Assembly (NCBI GenBank): GCA_965249815.1
Contig: CBDFMV010000003.1
Location: 806,001-870,000 of the forward strand
Reading direction: 5' to 3'
DNA length: 64,000 nt
Source of the DNA: JAJAZB01 sp965249815
GTDB taxonomy: Bacteria > Bacteroidota > Bacteroidia > Cytophagales > Spirosomataceae
This document shows, piece by piece, positions 1 through 9,314 of this stretch. The notes under the pieces were generated by a model. The model was not told the origin of the DNA, made no database searches, and worked only from the letters and a program-made list of their open reading frames with translations. The position numbers and the translations under genes are program-made. Position 1 is the first letter of the stretch. Every line of letters begins with the position of its first letter.

Positions 1-1730
<1,730 letters not shown>

Positions 1731-1966
1731 GGCAAGTAGCGTTTAGGTTTGGTACTCAACGGTTTGCGGGTCCGGAAGACAGGGCCGCGCAACGTCCGAA
1801 ACCGCACATCCGGGTTTCGTTGGGAAATTGCCTCGTAGCAGAACAGCGCCGTTTCCCTCTGCATCGTCCCTACGAATGGACGAAGTGTTTCAGAAAAACG
1901 CTGGTAATTGGTAAGTTTTCGGGGGGCCAAAAGGTTCCAACTCAGCCCGCGCTATTTAAATGGGAA

Positions 1967-2063
1967 TAGACCTGACACGAATGCCAGGTCTATCTGGGGG
2001 TTCAGCGTTTTGAGTTTAGGGTTTAGCGTTAACGATTCAACTCTAAACCCTAAACTCAAAACG
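1967..2063. repeat. Intergenic hairpins between rplL and rpoB (telomere-like word repeat)
   Basis: The 336-base gap between rpoB and rplL has no credible gene. It holds two inverted repeats. TAGACCTG (1967-1974) pairs with CAGGTCTA (1985-1992). A perfect 20-bp pair then joins 2006-2025 (CGTTTTGAGTTTAGGGTTTA) to 2044-2063 with an 18-base loop. The second uses the same GTTTTGxGTTTAGGGTT vocabulary as the repeat at 13417-13485. In the transcript it would fold as a strong stem just after rplL, so it could act as a processing site or partial terminator between ribosomal-protein and polymerase genes (inference). Confidence 0.85.
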
Positions 2064-2066
2064 GGC

Positions 2067-2453
2067 TTACTTCACTTCCACTTCGGCACCCGCTTCTTCG
2101 AGGGCCTTGCGGAGCGATTCGGCTTCGTCTTTGGCGACGCCTTCTTTCACGGGCTTCGGTGCGCTGTCCACGAGTTCTTTGGCTTCTTTCAGGCCCAGAC
2201 CGGTCAGGTCTTTCACCAGTTTCACCACGGCCAGTTTAGCACCGCCGGGAGCTTTCAGAATGACGTCGAACGAGGTTTTCTCGGCAACGGCCGGAGCCTC
2301 GTCGCCGCCACCACCGCCACCACCAGCCATCATAACGGGGGCTGCCGCAGCGGGTTCGATGCCATATTCATCCTTCAGGATGGAGGCCAGTTCGTTTACT
2401 TCTTTCACAGTCAGGTTGACTAACTGTTCAGCAAAGGCTTTCAAATCTGCCAT
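2067..2453 (-). CDS. rplL: 50S ribosomal protein L7/L12
   Basis: Stalk protein of the large ribosomal subunit that recruits translation GTPases. The 128 residues match the usual length. The N-terminal dimerisation domain (1-35) is followed by an Ala/Gly/Met hinge with a run of seven glycines near residue 46, then the globular C-terminal domain with the conserved FDVILKAPGGAKLAVVKLVK and GLGLKEAKELVD segments. It lies 151 bases downstream of rplJ. The long glycine run makes the opposite strand look like a proline-rich frame, which is not a gene. Confidence 0.98.
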   Translation of the reverse strand: MADLKAFAEQLVNLTVKEVNELASILKDEYGIEPAAAAPVMMAGGGGGGGDEAPAVAEKTSFDVILKAPGGAKLAVVKLVKDLTGLGLKEAKELVDSAPKPVKEGVAKDEAESLRKALEEAGAEVEVK

Positions 2454-2526
2454 TGTATTGGTCTTTAAGATTGGTTACGAATGAAAAAACTTAGAGCGTG
2501 TATGTTTGGTCTTGGAAGCCAAATTC

Positions 2527-2602
2527 AGTTGGCAGTTGACAGTTCGTAGTTGGCAAAAGACAATCTTAAAAATTGCCGACTGCCACTTGCTAACCGCCAA
2601 CC
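2527..2602. repeat. Degenerate CAGTTGGCAGTT-type inverted repeat between rplJ and rplL
   Basis: The spacer between rplJ and rplL contains repeated short words (AGTTGGCAGTTGACAGTT, then AGTTGGC) on the left and complementary words (GCCGACTGCCACTTGC, ACCGCCAACC) on the right. The arms form an imperfect hairpin around an AT-rich centre. The same CAGTT/AACTG vocabulary occurs in at least four other intergenic gaps in this window. No gene is seen in it. Confidence 0.7.
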
Positions 2603-2604
2603 GA

Positions 2605-3138
2605 TTACGCCTCTTCGCGCTCCGAGAGCGTTTTGAGGATACTGGCCAGCTTGTTGCCACCGCCCTGCAGCGCGCCGATGACGTTCTTGGCGGGCGATTG
2701 CAGCAATCCGATGATTTCGCCGATGAGTTCCTGCTTCGATTTCAGGTTCAGCAGCGTATCGAGCTGGTCGTGGCCGATAAACAGCCCCGAATCAATCGAC
2801 GCGCCTTTCAGCTTCAGCTTTTTGTTGCCGCCTTTGATGGCGTCTTTGATGAGCTTGGCAGCGACTTTACCCGACTCGGGGTGAAACATCACGCCGCTGA
2901 AACCCGCCAGCACGCTCTCATTGAAGGGCGTGTAGTCGGTCGGCATCGTTTCGAGGGCCTTGGCAATCAGCGTATTCTTGACGACGCGGTACTCGATACC
3001 GGCCTCGAAGCACTTCCGGCGCAGGTTGTTGGTTTCGGCAACCGACATCCCCGACGCGTCGGTGATGTAGAAGTAGGGAGTCTGGGCAAACTTTTCGCTC
3101 AACTCCGCAATGATGACACCTTTTTCTTCTCTCGTCAT
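2605..3138 (-). CDS. rplJ: 50S ribosomal protein L10
   Basis: Anchors L7/L12 dimers to the ribosome. The 177 residues begin MTREEKGVIIAELSEKF. The N-terminal rRNA-binding part contains the typical NNLRRKCFEAGIEYRVVKNTLIAKAL segment (about 38-63), and the C-terminal helix that binds L7/L12 follows (KNVIGALQGGGNKLASILKTL). The start lies only three bases after the rplA stop, so there is no room for a separate L10 leader RNA between them. The two are surely co-transcribed. Confidence 0.97.
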   Translation of the reverse strand: MTREEKGVIIAELSEKFAQTPYFYITDASGMSVAETNNLRRKCFEAGIEYRVVKNTLIAKALETMPTDYTPFNESVLAGFSGVMFHPESGKVAAKLIKDAIKGGNKKLKLKGASIDSGLFIGHDQLDTLLNLKSKQELIGEIIGLLQSPAKNVIGALQGGGNKLASILKTLSEREEA

Positions 3139-3141
3139 GGC

Positions 3142-3840
3142 TTACAGGCCGTTTACGGTGGTTTTGTCGATCGAAACGCTCGGGCTCATCGTGCTCGACA
3201 GGTAGATGCTTTTCACGTACGTGCCTTTCGACGACGACGGCTTCAGCTTCACCAGCGTGTTGAGCACTTCCTGGGCGTTTTCGGCCAGTTTTTCCGGCGA
3301 AAACGACACCTTCCCAATCGAGGTGTGGATGATGCCGGTTTTATCGACTTTAAAGTCAATTTTACCCGCTTTCACTTCCTTCACGGCTTTGGCGACGTCG
3401 AGGGTCACCGTACCCGATTTCGGGTTCGGCATCAGGCCACGCGGACCCAGAATTTTACCCAGACGACCGATTTTGGCCATGACGGTCGGCATCGTGATGA
3501 TCACGTCCACGTCCGTCCAGCCGCCTTCGATTTTCTGGATGTATTCGTCGAGGCCGACGTAATCCGCACCAGCGGCGGTAGCTTCAGCCTCTTTATCGGG
3601 GGTGCAAAGCACAAGAACCCGCACTTCCTTGCCCGTGCCGTGGGGCAGGGCCACCACGCCGCGGACCATCTGGTCGGCTTTGCGCGGATCCACACCAAGG
3701 CGAACGTCGATGTCCACCGAAGCGTCGAATTTGGTGTAGGAGATTTGCTTCAGTACGTCTGCCGCAGCCTCAAGCGAGTATGCCTGGGTCTGGTCAAACT
3801 TCGAAAGCGCCTCTTTCTGTTTTTTAGTCAGTTTTGCCAT
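3142..3840 (-). CDS. rplA: 50S ribosomal protein L1
   Basis: Forms the mobile L1 stalk near the E site and is a known translational autoregulator in other bacteria. The 232 residues match the family length. Diagnostic segments are DASVDIDVRLGVDPRKADQMVRGVVALPHGTGK and ILGPRGLMPNPKSGTVT (about residues 130-147). It sits between rplK (26-base gap) and rplJ (3-base gap) in the standard order. Confidence 0.98.
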   Translation of the reverse strand: MAKLTKKQKEALSKFDQTQAYSLEAAADVLKQISYTKFDASVDIDVRLGVDPRKADQMVRGVVALPHGTGKEVRVLVLCTPDKEAEATAAGADYVGLDEYIQKIEGGWTDVDVIITMPTVMAKIGRLGKILGPRGLMPNPKSGTVTLDVAKAVKEVKAGKIDFKVDKTGIIHTSIGKVSFSPEKLAENAQEVLNTLVKLKPSSSKGTYVKSIYLSSTMSPSVSIDKTTVNGL

Positions 3841-3866
3841 TGTCTTTCAAAACGTTTAACCTATTC

Positions 3867-4304
3867 TCAGAACGGCTTTTGGCCGGTTACCGTCAATCCC
3901 ATGCTGCGGGCCGTTCCCGCCACCATTTTCATGGCCGATTCCACCGTGAAGCAGTTCAGGTCGGGCATCTTAGTTTCGGCAATTTGCCGGACCTGATCCC
4001 AGGTGACCGAACCTACTTTTTTCAGGTTAGGCTGGGCCGAACCGGTTTTCACCTTCGCGGCTTCCAGCAGAAGAATCGGCGCGGGCGGGGTTTTTACGAC
4101 GAAGTCGAACGACTTGTCTTTATAGTACGTGATGAGTACCGGCAATACCTGCCCCATTTTGTCCTGCGTGCGTGCATTAAACTGCTTGCAGAACTCCATG
4201 ATGTTCAAGCCTTTGGAACCCAGCGCCGGACCGATTGGGGGCGAGGGGTTGGCCTGGCCACCTTTCACTTGCAGCTTTACGTAGCCGCCTATTTCCTTTG
4301 CCAT
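3867..4304 (-). CDS. rplK: 50S ribosomal protein L11
   Basis: Binds the GTPase-associated region of 23S rRNA. The 145 residues start MAKEIGGYVKLQVKGGQANPSPPIGPALGSKGLNI, with the proline-rich hinge PSPPIGPALG at about 21-30. The C-terminal rRNA-binding domain contains KKVGSVTWDQVRQIAETK and ends TVTGQKPF. It lies downstream of nusG across a 190-base gap that contains a long inverted repeat. Confidence 0.98.
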   Translation of the reverse strand: MAKEIGGYVKLQVKGGQANPSPPIGPALGSKGLNIMEFCKQFNARTQDKMGQVLPVLITYYKDKSFDFVVKTPPAPILLLEAAKVKTGSAQPNLKKVGSVTWDQVRQIAETKMPDLNCFTVESAMKMVAGTARSMGLTVTGQKPF

Positions 4305-4410
4305 TGCTTTAAAAAGCGTTTGTCGTTGCTAAAAAAGAGCCGTTGCCTTTTGCCGTGCGCTCTGGAAGCGAGAACACCGCTGGCTACGACTAACTCGGAG
4401 AAGATTTTTT

Positions 4411-4495
4411 GATTTGAAAATTTGAGAATGTGGGAATTTGAAAGTGAATGCCGTACCATTTTCAAATTGCGACACTCTCAAATTTTCAAATTCCT
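4411..4495. repeat. Long AT-rich inverted repeat between nusG and rplK
   Basis: The left arm (about 4411-4446) is built of GAATTTGAAAATTTGAGAATG-like words. The right arm (about 4458-4495) is nearly its exact reverse complement over about 36 bases, with only a handful of mismatches, around a short loop. The words TTTGAAAATTTGAGA are distinct from the CAGTT and GTTTAGGG types found elsewhere in the window. The rest of the 190-base gap holds no gene. In the operon RNA it would make a long stem between nusG and rplK. Confidence 0.85.
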
Positions 4496-5051
4496 AACTT
4501 TCTTTTTCCACCTGCGCGTAGCTGAGTTCCATCGGGGTATTGCGCCCGAAGATTTTCACTACGACGTTCAGTTTTTTCTTTTCGTCGAAAATCTCCTCGA
4601 CCGTGCCCGTGAAGCCACTAAACGGTCCATCCATTACCTTGACGCTTTCGCCCCGGATGAACGACACCGTCGGGGCGGTGGCTTCCTGTGTACCTTCGTC
4701 GACCTTGCCCAGAATCCGGTTGATCTCCGATTGGCGGAGCGGAATCGGGACTTTGGACGTTTTTCCTTCCGAGGCGCTCAGGAATCCAATTACGCCTGGC
4801 ATGCTGGTAATCAGGTGGTTGACTTCGCCGTTCGACAAATCAGCCGAGATGATGATGTAGCCGGGGAAAAACGACTTCTCACGCACCCGCTTTTTGCCGT
4901 TGCGCATTTCGTAGATTTTCTCCGACGGGATCAGAATCTGTGGCACCTGTTCGGCCAGATTCTGCCGGGTAACTTCGTTTTCGATGTAGGATTTTACTTT
5001 TTTCTCCTGCCCCGAAACCGCCCGCAATACGTACCATTTTGGCTCAGCCAT
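4494..5051 (-). CDS. nusG: Transcription termination/antitermination factor NusG
   Basis: Elongation factor that bridges RNA polymerase and the ribosome or Rho. I chose the ATG at 5051 (MAEPKWYVLRAVSGQEKKVK), giving 185 residues. A longer frame would overlap secE and lacks NusG similarity. The NGN domain occupies about 1-110 (KWYVLRAVSGQEKKV; FPGYIIISADL). The C-terminal KOW domain is seen in GESVKVMDGPFSGFTGTVEEIFDEKKKLNVVVKIFGR. It lies 22 bases after secE and is followed by rplK. Confidence 0.97.
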   Translation of the reverse strand: MAEPKWYVLRAVSGQEKKVKSYIENEVTRQNLAEQVPQILIPSEKIYEMRNGKKRVREKSFFPGYIIISADLSNGEVNHLITSMPGVIGFLSASEGKTSKVPIPLRQSEINRILGKVDEGTQEATAPTVSFIRGESVKVMDGPFSGFTGTVEEIFDEKKKLNVVVKIFGRNTPMELSYAQVEKES

Positions 5052-5073
5052 GTTCGTTCGGGAGTTTAAAGGC

Positions 5074-5265
5074 TTAGAACGAACTGTAGTAAAGGTCCAT
5101 GCCCGTCTTGAAGACGAAGTCGATGGCACCCACCAGCAGGGCGAAAATCAGCGAAGCCACCAGCACGAGCCACGAACTGTTTTGCAATTCGGTGAATTTC
5201 GGCCAGGTGATATTTTTCGTGACCTCGTCATAAGAGGCCTTAAACAGTTCGACGACCTTATTCAT
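5074..5265 (-). CDS. secE: Preprotein translocase subunit SecE
   Basis: Small essential subunit of the SecYEG channel in the inner membrane. The 63 residues match the short single-span form. An amphipathic N-terminal helix (VELFKASYDEVTKNITWPKFTELQNSS, with the conserved WPKF-type hinge) is followed by one transmembrane segment, LVLVASLIFALLVGAIDFVF. It lies between tRNA-Trp and nusG, the usual position. Confidence 0.96.
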   Translation of the reverse strand: MNKVVELFKASYDEVTKNITWPKFTELQNSSWLVLVASLIFALLVGAIDFVFKTGMDLYYSSF

Positions 5266-5314
5266 GGTGGTGAAAATTAGGGGCTTACGACCCCTGTTCG
5301 TTGGCCCTGAAGAG

Positions 5315-5385
5315 CACGGGTGGAGAGATTCGAACTCCCATCAACGGTTTTGGAGACCGCTATTCTACCCTTGAACTACACCCGT
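5315..5385 (-). tRNA. tRNA-Trp (CCA)
   Basis: On the minus strand the 7-bp acceptor stem ACGGGTG/CACCCGT closes the cloverleaf. The D arm contains TAGTTCAAGGGTAGAATA. The anticodon loop CTCCAAA lies between GCGGT and ACCGT, giving anticodon CCA. The T arm is GGGAGTTCGAATCTCTC. It lies between tuf and secE, as in many Bacteroidota. Confidence 0.96.
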
Positions 5386-5492
5386 AAAGCATCCGCTTTG
5401 CGAAACGGACTGCAAAAATACGACTTTATGACAAAAAACAAGTGCATACCCCGTAAGATATGCACTTCGTCTTTTGAAAATCAGGCTTCGAC

Positions 5493-6680
5493 TTAGTCGA
5501 GGATTTCGGTTACCTGACCGGCACCCACCGTGCGACCACCCTCACGGATGGCGAAACGGAGGCCTTTCTCCATGGCGATTTTGTTGATCAAATCAACTTC
5601 AATCGTCAGGTTGTCGCCGGGCATCACCATCTCCACGTTTTCGGGGAGTTTGATTTCACCCGTGACGTCGGTGGTGCGGAAGTAGAACTGCGGACGGTAC
5701 TTGTTGAAGAACGGCGTGTGACGGCCCCCCTCTTCTTTCGACAGCACGTACACTTCAGCCTTGAACTTCTGGTGGGGTTTCACCGAGCCGGGCTTGCAGA
5801 TAACCATGCCGCGACGGATGTCGGTTTTTTCAATCCCACGGAGCAACAGCCCTACGTTGTCGCCGGCTTCGCCACGGTCGAGGATTTTGCGGAACATTTC
5901 CACGCCCGTCACGACCGACTTGAGGTTTTCGGCACCCATACCAAGGATTTCAACCTGCTCACCCGAGTTGATGATGCCGCGCTCAATGCGACCCGTAGCC
6001 ACGGTACCGCGGCCGGTGATCGAGAACACGTCTTCAACCGGCATCAGGAAGGGCTGGTCGGTCAAACGCGTCGGGATCGGAATGTAGCTGTCAACGGCAT
6101 CCATCAGGGCTTCGATGGTTTTCACCCACTTGGCGTCGCCGTTCAGGCCACCCAAAGCCGAACCCTGGATGACGGGAATGTTGTCGCCATCGTAGTCGTA
6201 GAAGCTCAGCAATTCGCGGATTTCCATTTCCACGAGTTCGAGCAGTTCGGGGTCGTCCACGAGGTCAACCTTGTTCATAAACACCACCAGTTGGGGCACA
6301 CCCACCTGACGGGCGAGCAGGATGTGCTCACGGGTCTGGGGCATAGGGCCGTCGGTGGCGGCCACTACAATGATGGCACCGTCCATCTGAGCAGCACCCG
6401 TCACCATGTTCTTCACGTAGTCGGCGTGGCCGGGGCAGTCAACGTGCGCGTAGTGGCGCTTGTCGGTAGAGTATTCTACGTGCGCGGTGTTGATCGTAAT
6501 CCCGCGCTCACGCTCTTCGGGTGCGTTATCAATCTGCGAAAAGTCTTTCTTTTCCGCCAGACCTTTTTCCGACAACACCTTGGTGATGGCGGCGGTCAGG
6601 GTCGTTTTCCCGTGGTCGACGTGGCCGATCGTCCCAATGTTCACGTGGGGCTTGGAACGGTCAAAGGTTTCTTTTGCCAT
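5493..6680 (-). CDS. tuf: Translation elongation factor Tu
   Basis: GTPase that delivers aminoacyl-tRNA to the ribosome. The 395 residues are full length. G1 GHVDHGKTTL is at about 19-28, the switch I region contains RERGITINTAHVEY, G3 DCPGHADYVKNM, G4 NKVDLVDD and G5 GSALGGL. Domains 2 and 3 follow (TGRGTVATGRIERG; TDVTGEIKLPENVEMVMPGDN). It is flanked by tRNA-Thr upstream and tRNA-Trp downstream in the same transcription unit. Confidence 0.99.
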   Translation of the reverse strand: MAKETFDRSKPHVNIGTIGHVDHGKTTLTAAITKVLSEKGLAEKKDFSQIDNAPEERERGITINTAHVEYSTDKRHYAHVDCPGHADYVKNMVTGAAQMDGAIIVVAATDGPMPQTREHILLARQVGVPQLVVFMNKVDLVDDPELLELVEMEIRELLSFYDYDGDNIPVIQGSALGGLNGDAKWVKTIEALMDAVDSYIPIPTRLTDQPFLMPVEDVFSITGRGTVATGRIERGIINSGEQVEILGMGAENLKSVVTGVEMFRKILDRGEAGDNVGLLLRGIEKTDIRRGMVICKPGSVKPHQKFKAEVYVLSKEEGGRHTPFFNKYRPQFYFRTTDVTGEIKLPENVEMVMPGDNLTIEVDLINKIAMEKGLRFAIREGGRTVGAGQVTEILD

Positions 6681-6803
6681 GACTAAAAGTTTCTAAAAAA
6701 TTGGTTTGTGTTGTGACTGGTTCCTGACGAATCGGGTAGAAAACTTGATTTTTACTGACGCAAAAAATTCCCGCTCCGGCGGGGAGAGGGAAAAATCAAG
6801 TGG

Positions 6804-6875
<72 letters not shown>

Positions 6876-6967
6876 CTATGTTGAGTTACGACTTCCGACG
6901 TACGCATTACGACTTAAAATTCATCAACATAAATTGTACTTCGTAAATCACACCTCGCAATTCAGCG

Positions 6968-7040
6968 AGCGGGAGACGGGGCTCGAACCCGCCACCTATA
7001 GCTTGGAAGGCTATCGCTCTACCAAATGAGCTACTCCCGC
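6968..7040 (-). tRNA. tRNA-Gly (TCC)
   Basis: Minus-strand cloverleaf with acceptor stem GCGGGAG/CTCCCGC. The anticodon stem ATAGC/GCTAT encloses loop CTTCCAA, giving anticodon TCC. The T arm is GGCGGGTTCGAGCCCCGTC. It is the second of three tRNAs at the head of the tuf operon. Confidence 0.96.
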
Positions 7041-7042
7041 TT

Positions 7043-7119
7043 GACTCAGTTGGCAGTTTACAGTTCGACAGTCGGCAGCAAAAACTGTGAACTGTTAAAC
7101 TGTTTACTGTGAACTGAAA
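7043..7119. repeat. Degenerate CAGTT/AACTG inverted repeat between tRNA-Tyr and tRNA-Gly
   Basis: The words CAGTTGGCAGTTTACAGTTCGACAGT on one side face AACTGTTAAACTGTTTACTGTGAACTG on the other, giving an imperfect hairpin with many alternative pairings. It belongs to the same vocabulary as the repeats at 2527, 21254, 22760, 25943 and 33609. It lies in a tRNA spacer and no gene is present. Confidence 0.75.
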
Positions 7120-7121
7120 CG

Positions 7122-7204
7122 TGGGGACAGATGGATTCGAACCACCGAAGGCGTACGCCAGCAGATTTACAGTCTGCCCCATTTGGCCACTCTGGTATAT
7201 CCCC
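7122..7204 (-). tRNA. tRNA-Tyr (GTA)
   Basis: Class II tRNA with a long variable arm. The acceptor stem is GGGGATA/TGTCCCC and the anticodon stem GCAGA/TCTGC encloses loop CTGTAAA, giving anticodon GTA. The variable arm is TGGCGTACGCCTTC and the T arm GGTGGTTCGAATCCATC. It is the first element of the tuf-rpoB transcription unit. Confidence 0.96.
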
Positions 7205-7255
7205 GAATTGCGTCGTAAAAGAACGTTTCCCCTGGTCGTTTCGCCAATGGAGTTG

Positions 7256-7286
7256 CAAAAGTAAGCGGTTGGGGCAGAATCTCAAA
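7256..7286 (-). promoter_or_regulatory. Promoter of the tRNA-Tyr/tuf/rplKAJL-rpoB unit
   Basis: On the minus strand TTTG (7286-7283) is followed by a 19-base spacer and TACTTTTG (7263-7256). This matches the Bacteroidota primary-sigma pattern TTTG / TAnnTTTG. Transcription should begin near 7249, about 45 bases upstream of tRNA-Tyr. Confidence 0.75.
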
Positions 7287-7317
7287 ACTGGCGCTTGAAA
7301 ATTATTTTCGGGTAAAA

Positions 7318-7353
7318 ACAAAAACGCCCTTCTCAGGCAAGGAGGGCGTTTTT
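7318..7353 (-). terminator. Intrinsic terminator of the outer-membrane protein gene at 7375
   Basis: AAAACGCCCT (7321-7330) pairs with AGGGCGTTTT (7343-7352). Read on the minus strand the stem is followed by a T-rich run. It lies 22 bases after the stop of the upstream gene. Confidence 0.85.
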
Positions 7354-7374
7354 AGGGAGTTTTCCCGTTAAAAA

Positions 7375-8451
7375 TCAGAATTTAATGCCAAAGCTGACTG
7401 CCCGCAGGTCGGGACCTTTGTTTTCGGCGAAGAGGGGATTGAGATCGTAGTTGACGAACAGGTCGGGGAAATTGCGGATGCCCAGTTCGGCCCGCAGGCC
7501 GTAACGGAAGTTGTTGAGGTAATAATTACCGTGAACGTGGTCTTTGCTGCCGCTGCTGCGCTTGATTTTCGTGTAACTGTCGAGCCGGTAGCCTGCGTAG
7601 CCGCCCGCGCTCAGGTAGGAGAAGAAGCCCCGCCGGAAGGAGACCGTCGCCATAACGGGCAGGTTGAGGTAGGCCACGGTGAGTTTGCTCTTGCGCAACG
7701 CATCGGGCGATTCCACGAAGCCGAATTGCCCGGCAGTGGGTACGTCTTTCACCGCCACGCGATTGCCCTCGAACATGAAGTTGTACCACGAAAACTCCAG
7801 CCCCAGGTTCAGGTTGAGCGCCGCGTTGCGGCCCCGGGCGAGCCGGGCGTTTTGCAACCAACCGAAGGCAAAATATCGCGAGCCGAGCGGCCGGAGCTCA
7901 AAACTCTGGCCGGGCAGGGGACCACTGGCATCTGGACCGGTAACCGCGTTTAGCCCCAGTCCGAGGTAAAACCCCCGGTTGGCTCCCGCCCACCACCGGT
8001 TATGACGGCGCTCGCTGTACCGGGCGGTGTCAGGGTTTCCAATTCTTACCTCCTCGCTGCCGTCGCGCACGTAAATGCCGTTCCAGTTGATGTGTACCTC
8101 TTCGGATCCTTCTTTGTAATGAATCCCCTTGATGCCAACCCGAACGTAACTTTTATCATCGTAGTACCGGCGACGGTCCACTGAATCTTTCAGGTACAGC
8201 TTCCCATCCGTTTCGGCCACGATGACGCGTGTTTCGGAGGGCGAAATGGAGTCGATTTTCACGCCCAAATCACGGAGCAGCGCGTTGACGTCGTAGCGCT
8301 GGAGCTTCTGAAAATCGGCCTTATTGCGGGTGTAGATAACGATTTTCGAGTTGTTGCCAAATTGCACCACGACGGAATCACGAGGGGCGGCGGCCCTGGT
8401 CGTCAGCGTTAGCGCCAGCAGGGCAGGAAGCAGGATGAAAAAGCGTTTCAT
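7375..8451 (-). CDS. Putative outer-membrane beta-barrel protein of ECF sigma locus
   Basis: The 358 residues start with a Sec signal peptide (MKRFFILLPALLALTLTTRAAA). About 25-130 form a soluble, charged region. A C-terminal part from about 155 is rich in alternating aromatic strands and glycine (FYLGLGLNAVTG, LNLNLGLEFSWYNFMF, FSYLSAGGYAGYRL, RYGLRAELGIRNF) and ends in VSFGIKF with a terminal Phe, typical of outer-membrane barrels. The specific function is unknown. It is the last gene of a three-gene unit after an ECF sigma factor and a membrane regulator, so it may be a product or sensor of that regulon (inference). Confidence 0.75.
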   Translation of the reverse strand: MKRFFILLPALLALTLTTRAAAPRDSVVVQFGNNSKIVIYTRNKADFQKLQRYDVNALLRDLGVKIDSISPSETRVIVAETDGKLYLKDSVDRRRYYDDKSYVRVGIKGIHYKEGSEEVHINWNGIYVRDGSEEVRIGNPDTARYSERRHNRWWAGANRGFYLGLGLNAVTGPDASGPLPGQSFELRPLGSRYFAFGWLQNARLARGRNAALNLNLGLEFSWYNFMFEGNRVAVKDVPTAGQFGFVESPDALRKSKLTVAYLNLPVMATVSFRRGFFSYLSAGGYAGYRLDSYTKIKRSSGSKDHVHGNYYLNNFRYGLRAELGIRNFPDLFVNYDLNPLFAENKGPDLRAVSFGIKF

Positions 8452-8459
8452 GGGGAATT

Positions 8460-9287
8460 TCAGAAATTAGTCTTGTCTTTTACGGTTTGGTACGTCTGAT
8501 TTACTTTACCCGTGCCGCGCTCCAGTTTTTCCTCGGCGCGGGCCAGCAGGGTATTGGGATTGAAACCCACTTCGTTCCAGTCCACGCGGTCGCCGTTTTT
8601 GGCGTTGCCCAACTGCCGCAGAATACGTCCCAACCGATTGCGTTTACGAGGCTGTTCGTCGGTTGGTTTTTCGTCAAAATCGGTGTTCTTCAGCGTTACG
8701 ACCAGCGTCGTTGGGGCGAGTTTGGCTGGTTCTGGGGCGGGCGTCGTCACCTGAGCAGCGGTCGGTTGGGTTGCCTTCGGTTCCTCAACGACGTTAGCGG
8801 GTTCGGGGCGTTCCGTGGCGGCGACCTGCACCGGGGCTTCCAGCTTCAGTTCAGGTTTTACCACGGGCACGGCTTCCGGTTGCCTGGGTGCGGACTGCGT
8901 TTCCGCACTCAGCGGTTTGACGGGTTTGCTGGAGGTGCGTTGGGCCAATCGGGGGGCGGCGGTGGGTAACGTCGAGTCAGTAATTTTTTCGGAAGCGGGT
9001 GCCTTCGGTGTCAGCGGTTTCGAGCCGGACGGTTGAATCGGTTTTGTTTGAACTGCCACCTGATTCCGAACCTCAGCCGTAGCGTCAGGCTGCCGAAGCC
9101 ACCAAAGGCCAGCGAGCAGGAGGAGCGCCACCGAAGCCGCCACGCCGTAGGCCCAAAACGGCACCAGGCGGCGGGGTTCCTCCCGACCCAGTTTGCGTTC
9201 GAGCCGATGCCAGGCTTCGGGCCGGGGGGCAGTTTCGTGCTGCCGCAGGGCTTGCCCAAAACGGCGGTCGATGGGGTGTTTTTCCAT
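8460..9287 (-). CDS. Putative single-pass membrane protein, likely anti-sigma factor
   Basis: I chose ATG 9287 (MEKHPIDRRFGQALRQHE), giving 275 residues; a TTG six codons upstream is also open. The N-terminal 45 residues are cytoplasmic and charged (PRPEAWHRLERKLG). One transmembrane segment follows (FWAYGVAASVALLLLAGLWWL), then a long Pro/Ala/Thr/Glu-rich periplasmic linker and a basic C-terminal part (RKRNRLGRILRQLGNAK). The layout and its position 28 bases after an ECF sigma gene fit an anti-sigma factor, but no zinc-finger HxxxCxxC motif is visible, so the role is inferred. Confidence 0.65.
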   Translation of the reverse strand: MEKHPIDRRFGQALRQHETAPRPEAWHRLERKLGREEPRRLVPFWAYGVAASVALLLLAGLWWLRQPDATAEVRNQVAVQTKPIQPSGSKPLTPKAPASEKITDSTLPTAAPRLAQRTSSKPVKPLSAETQSAPRQPEAVPVVKPELKLEAPVQVAATERPEPANVVEEPKATQPTAAQVTTPAPEPAKLAPTTLVVTLKNTDFDEKPTDEQPRKRNRLGRILRQLGNAKNGDRVDWNEVGFNPNTLLARAEEKLERGTGKVNQTYQTVKDKTNF

Positions 9288-9314
9288 GGCAAAGGTCAGT
9301 TTCAACCGGACGCT

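Noticed and set aside
2006..2063. TTTAGGG words considered as telomere repeats
   Set aside because: Only a few degenerate words in a hairpin inside a bacterial operon. No terminal array.
2506..3996. 496-codon plus-strand frame
   Set aside because: Antisense to rplJ, rplA and rplK, which are certain.
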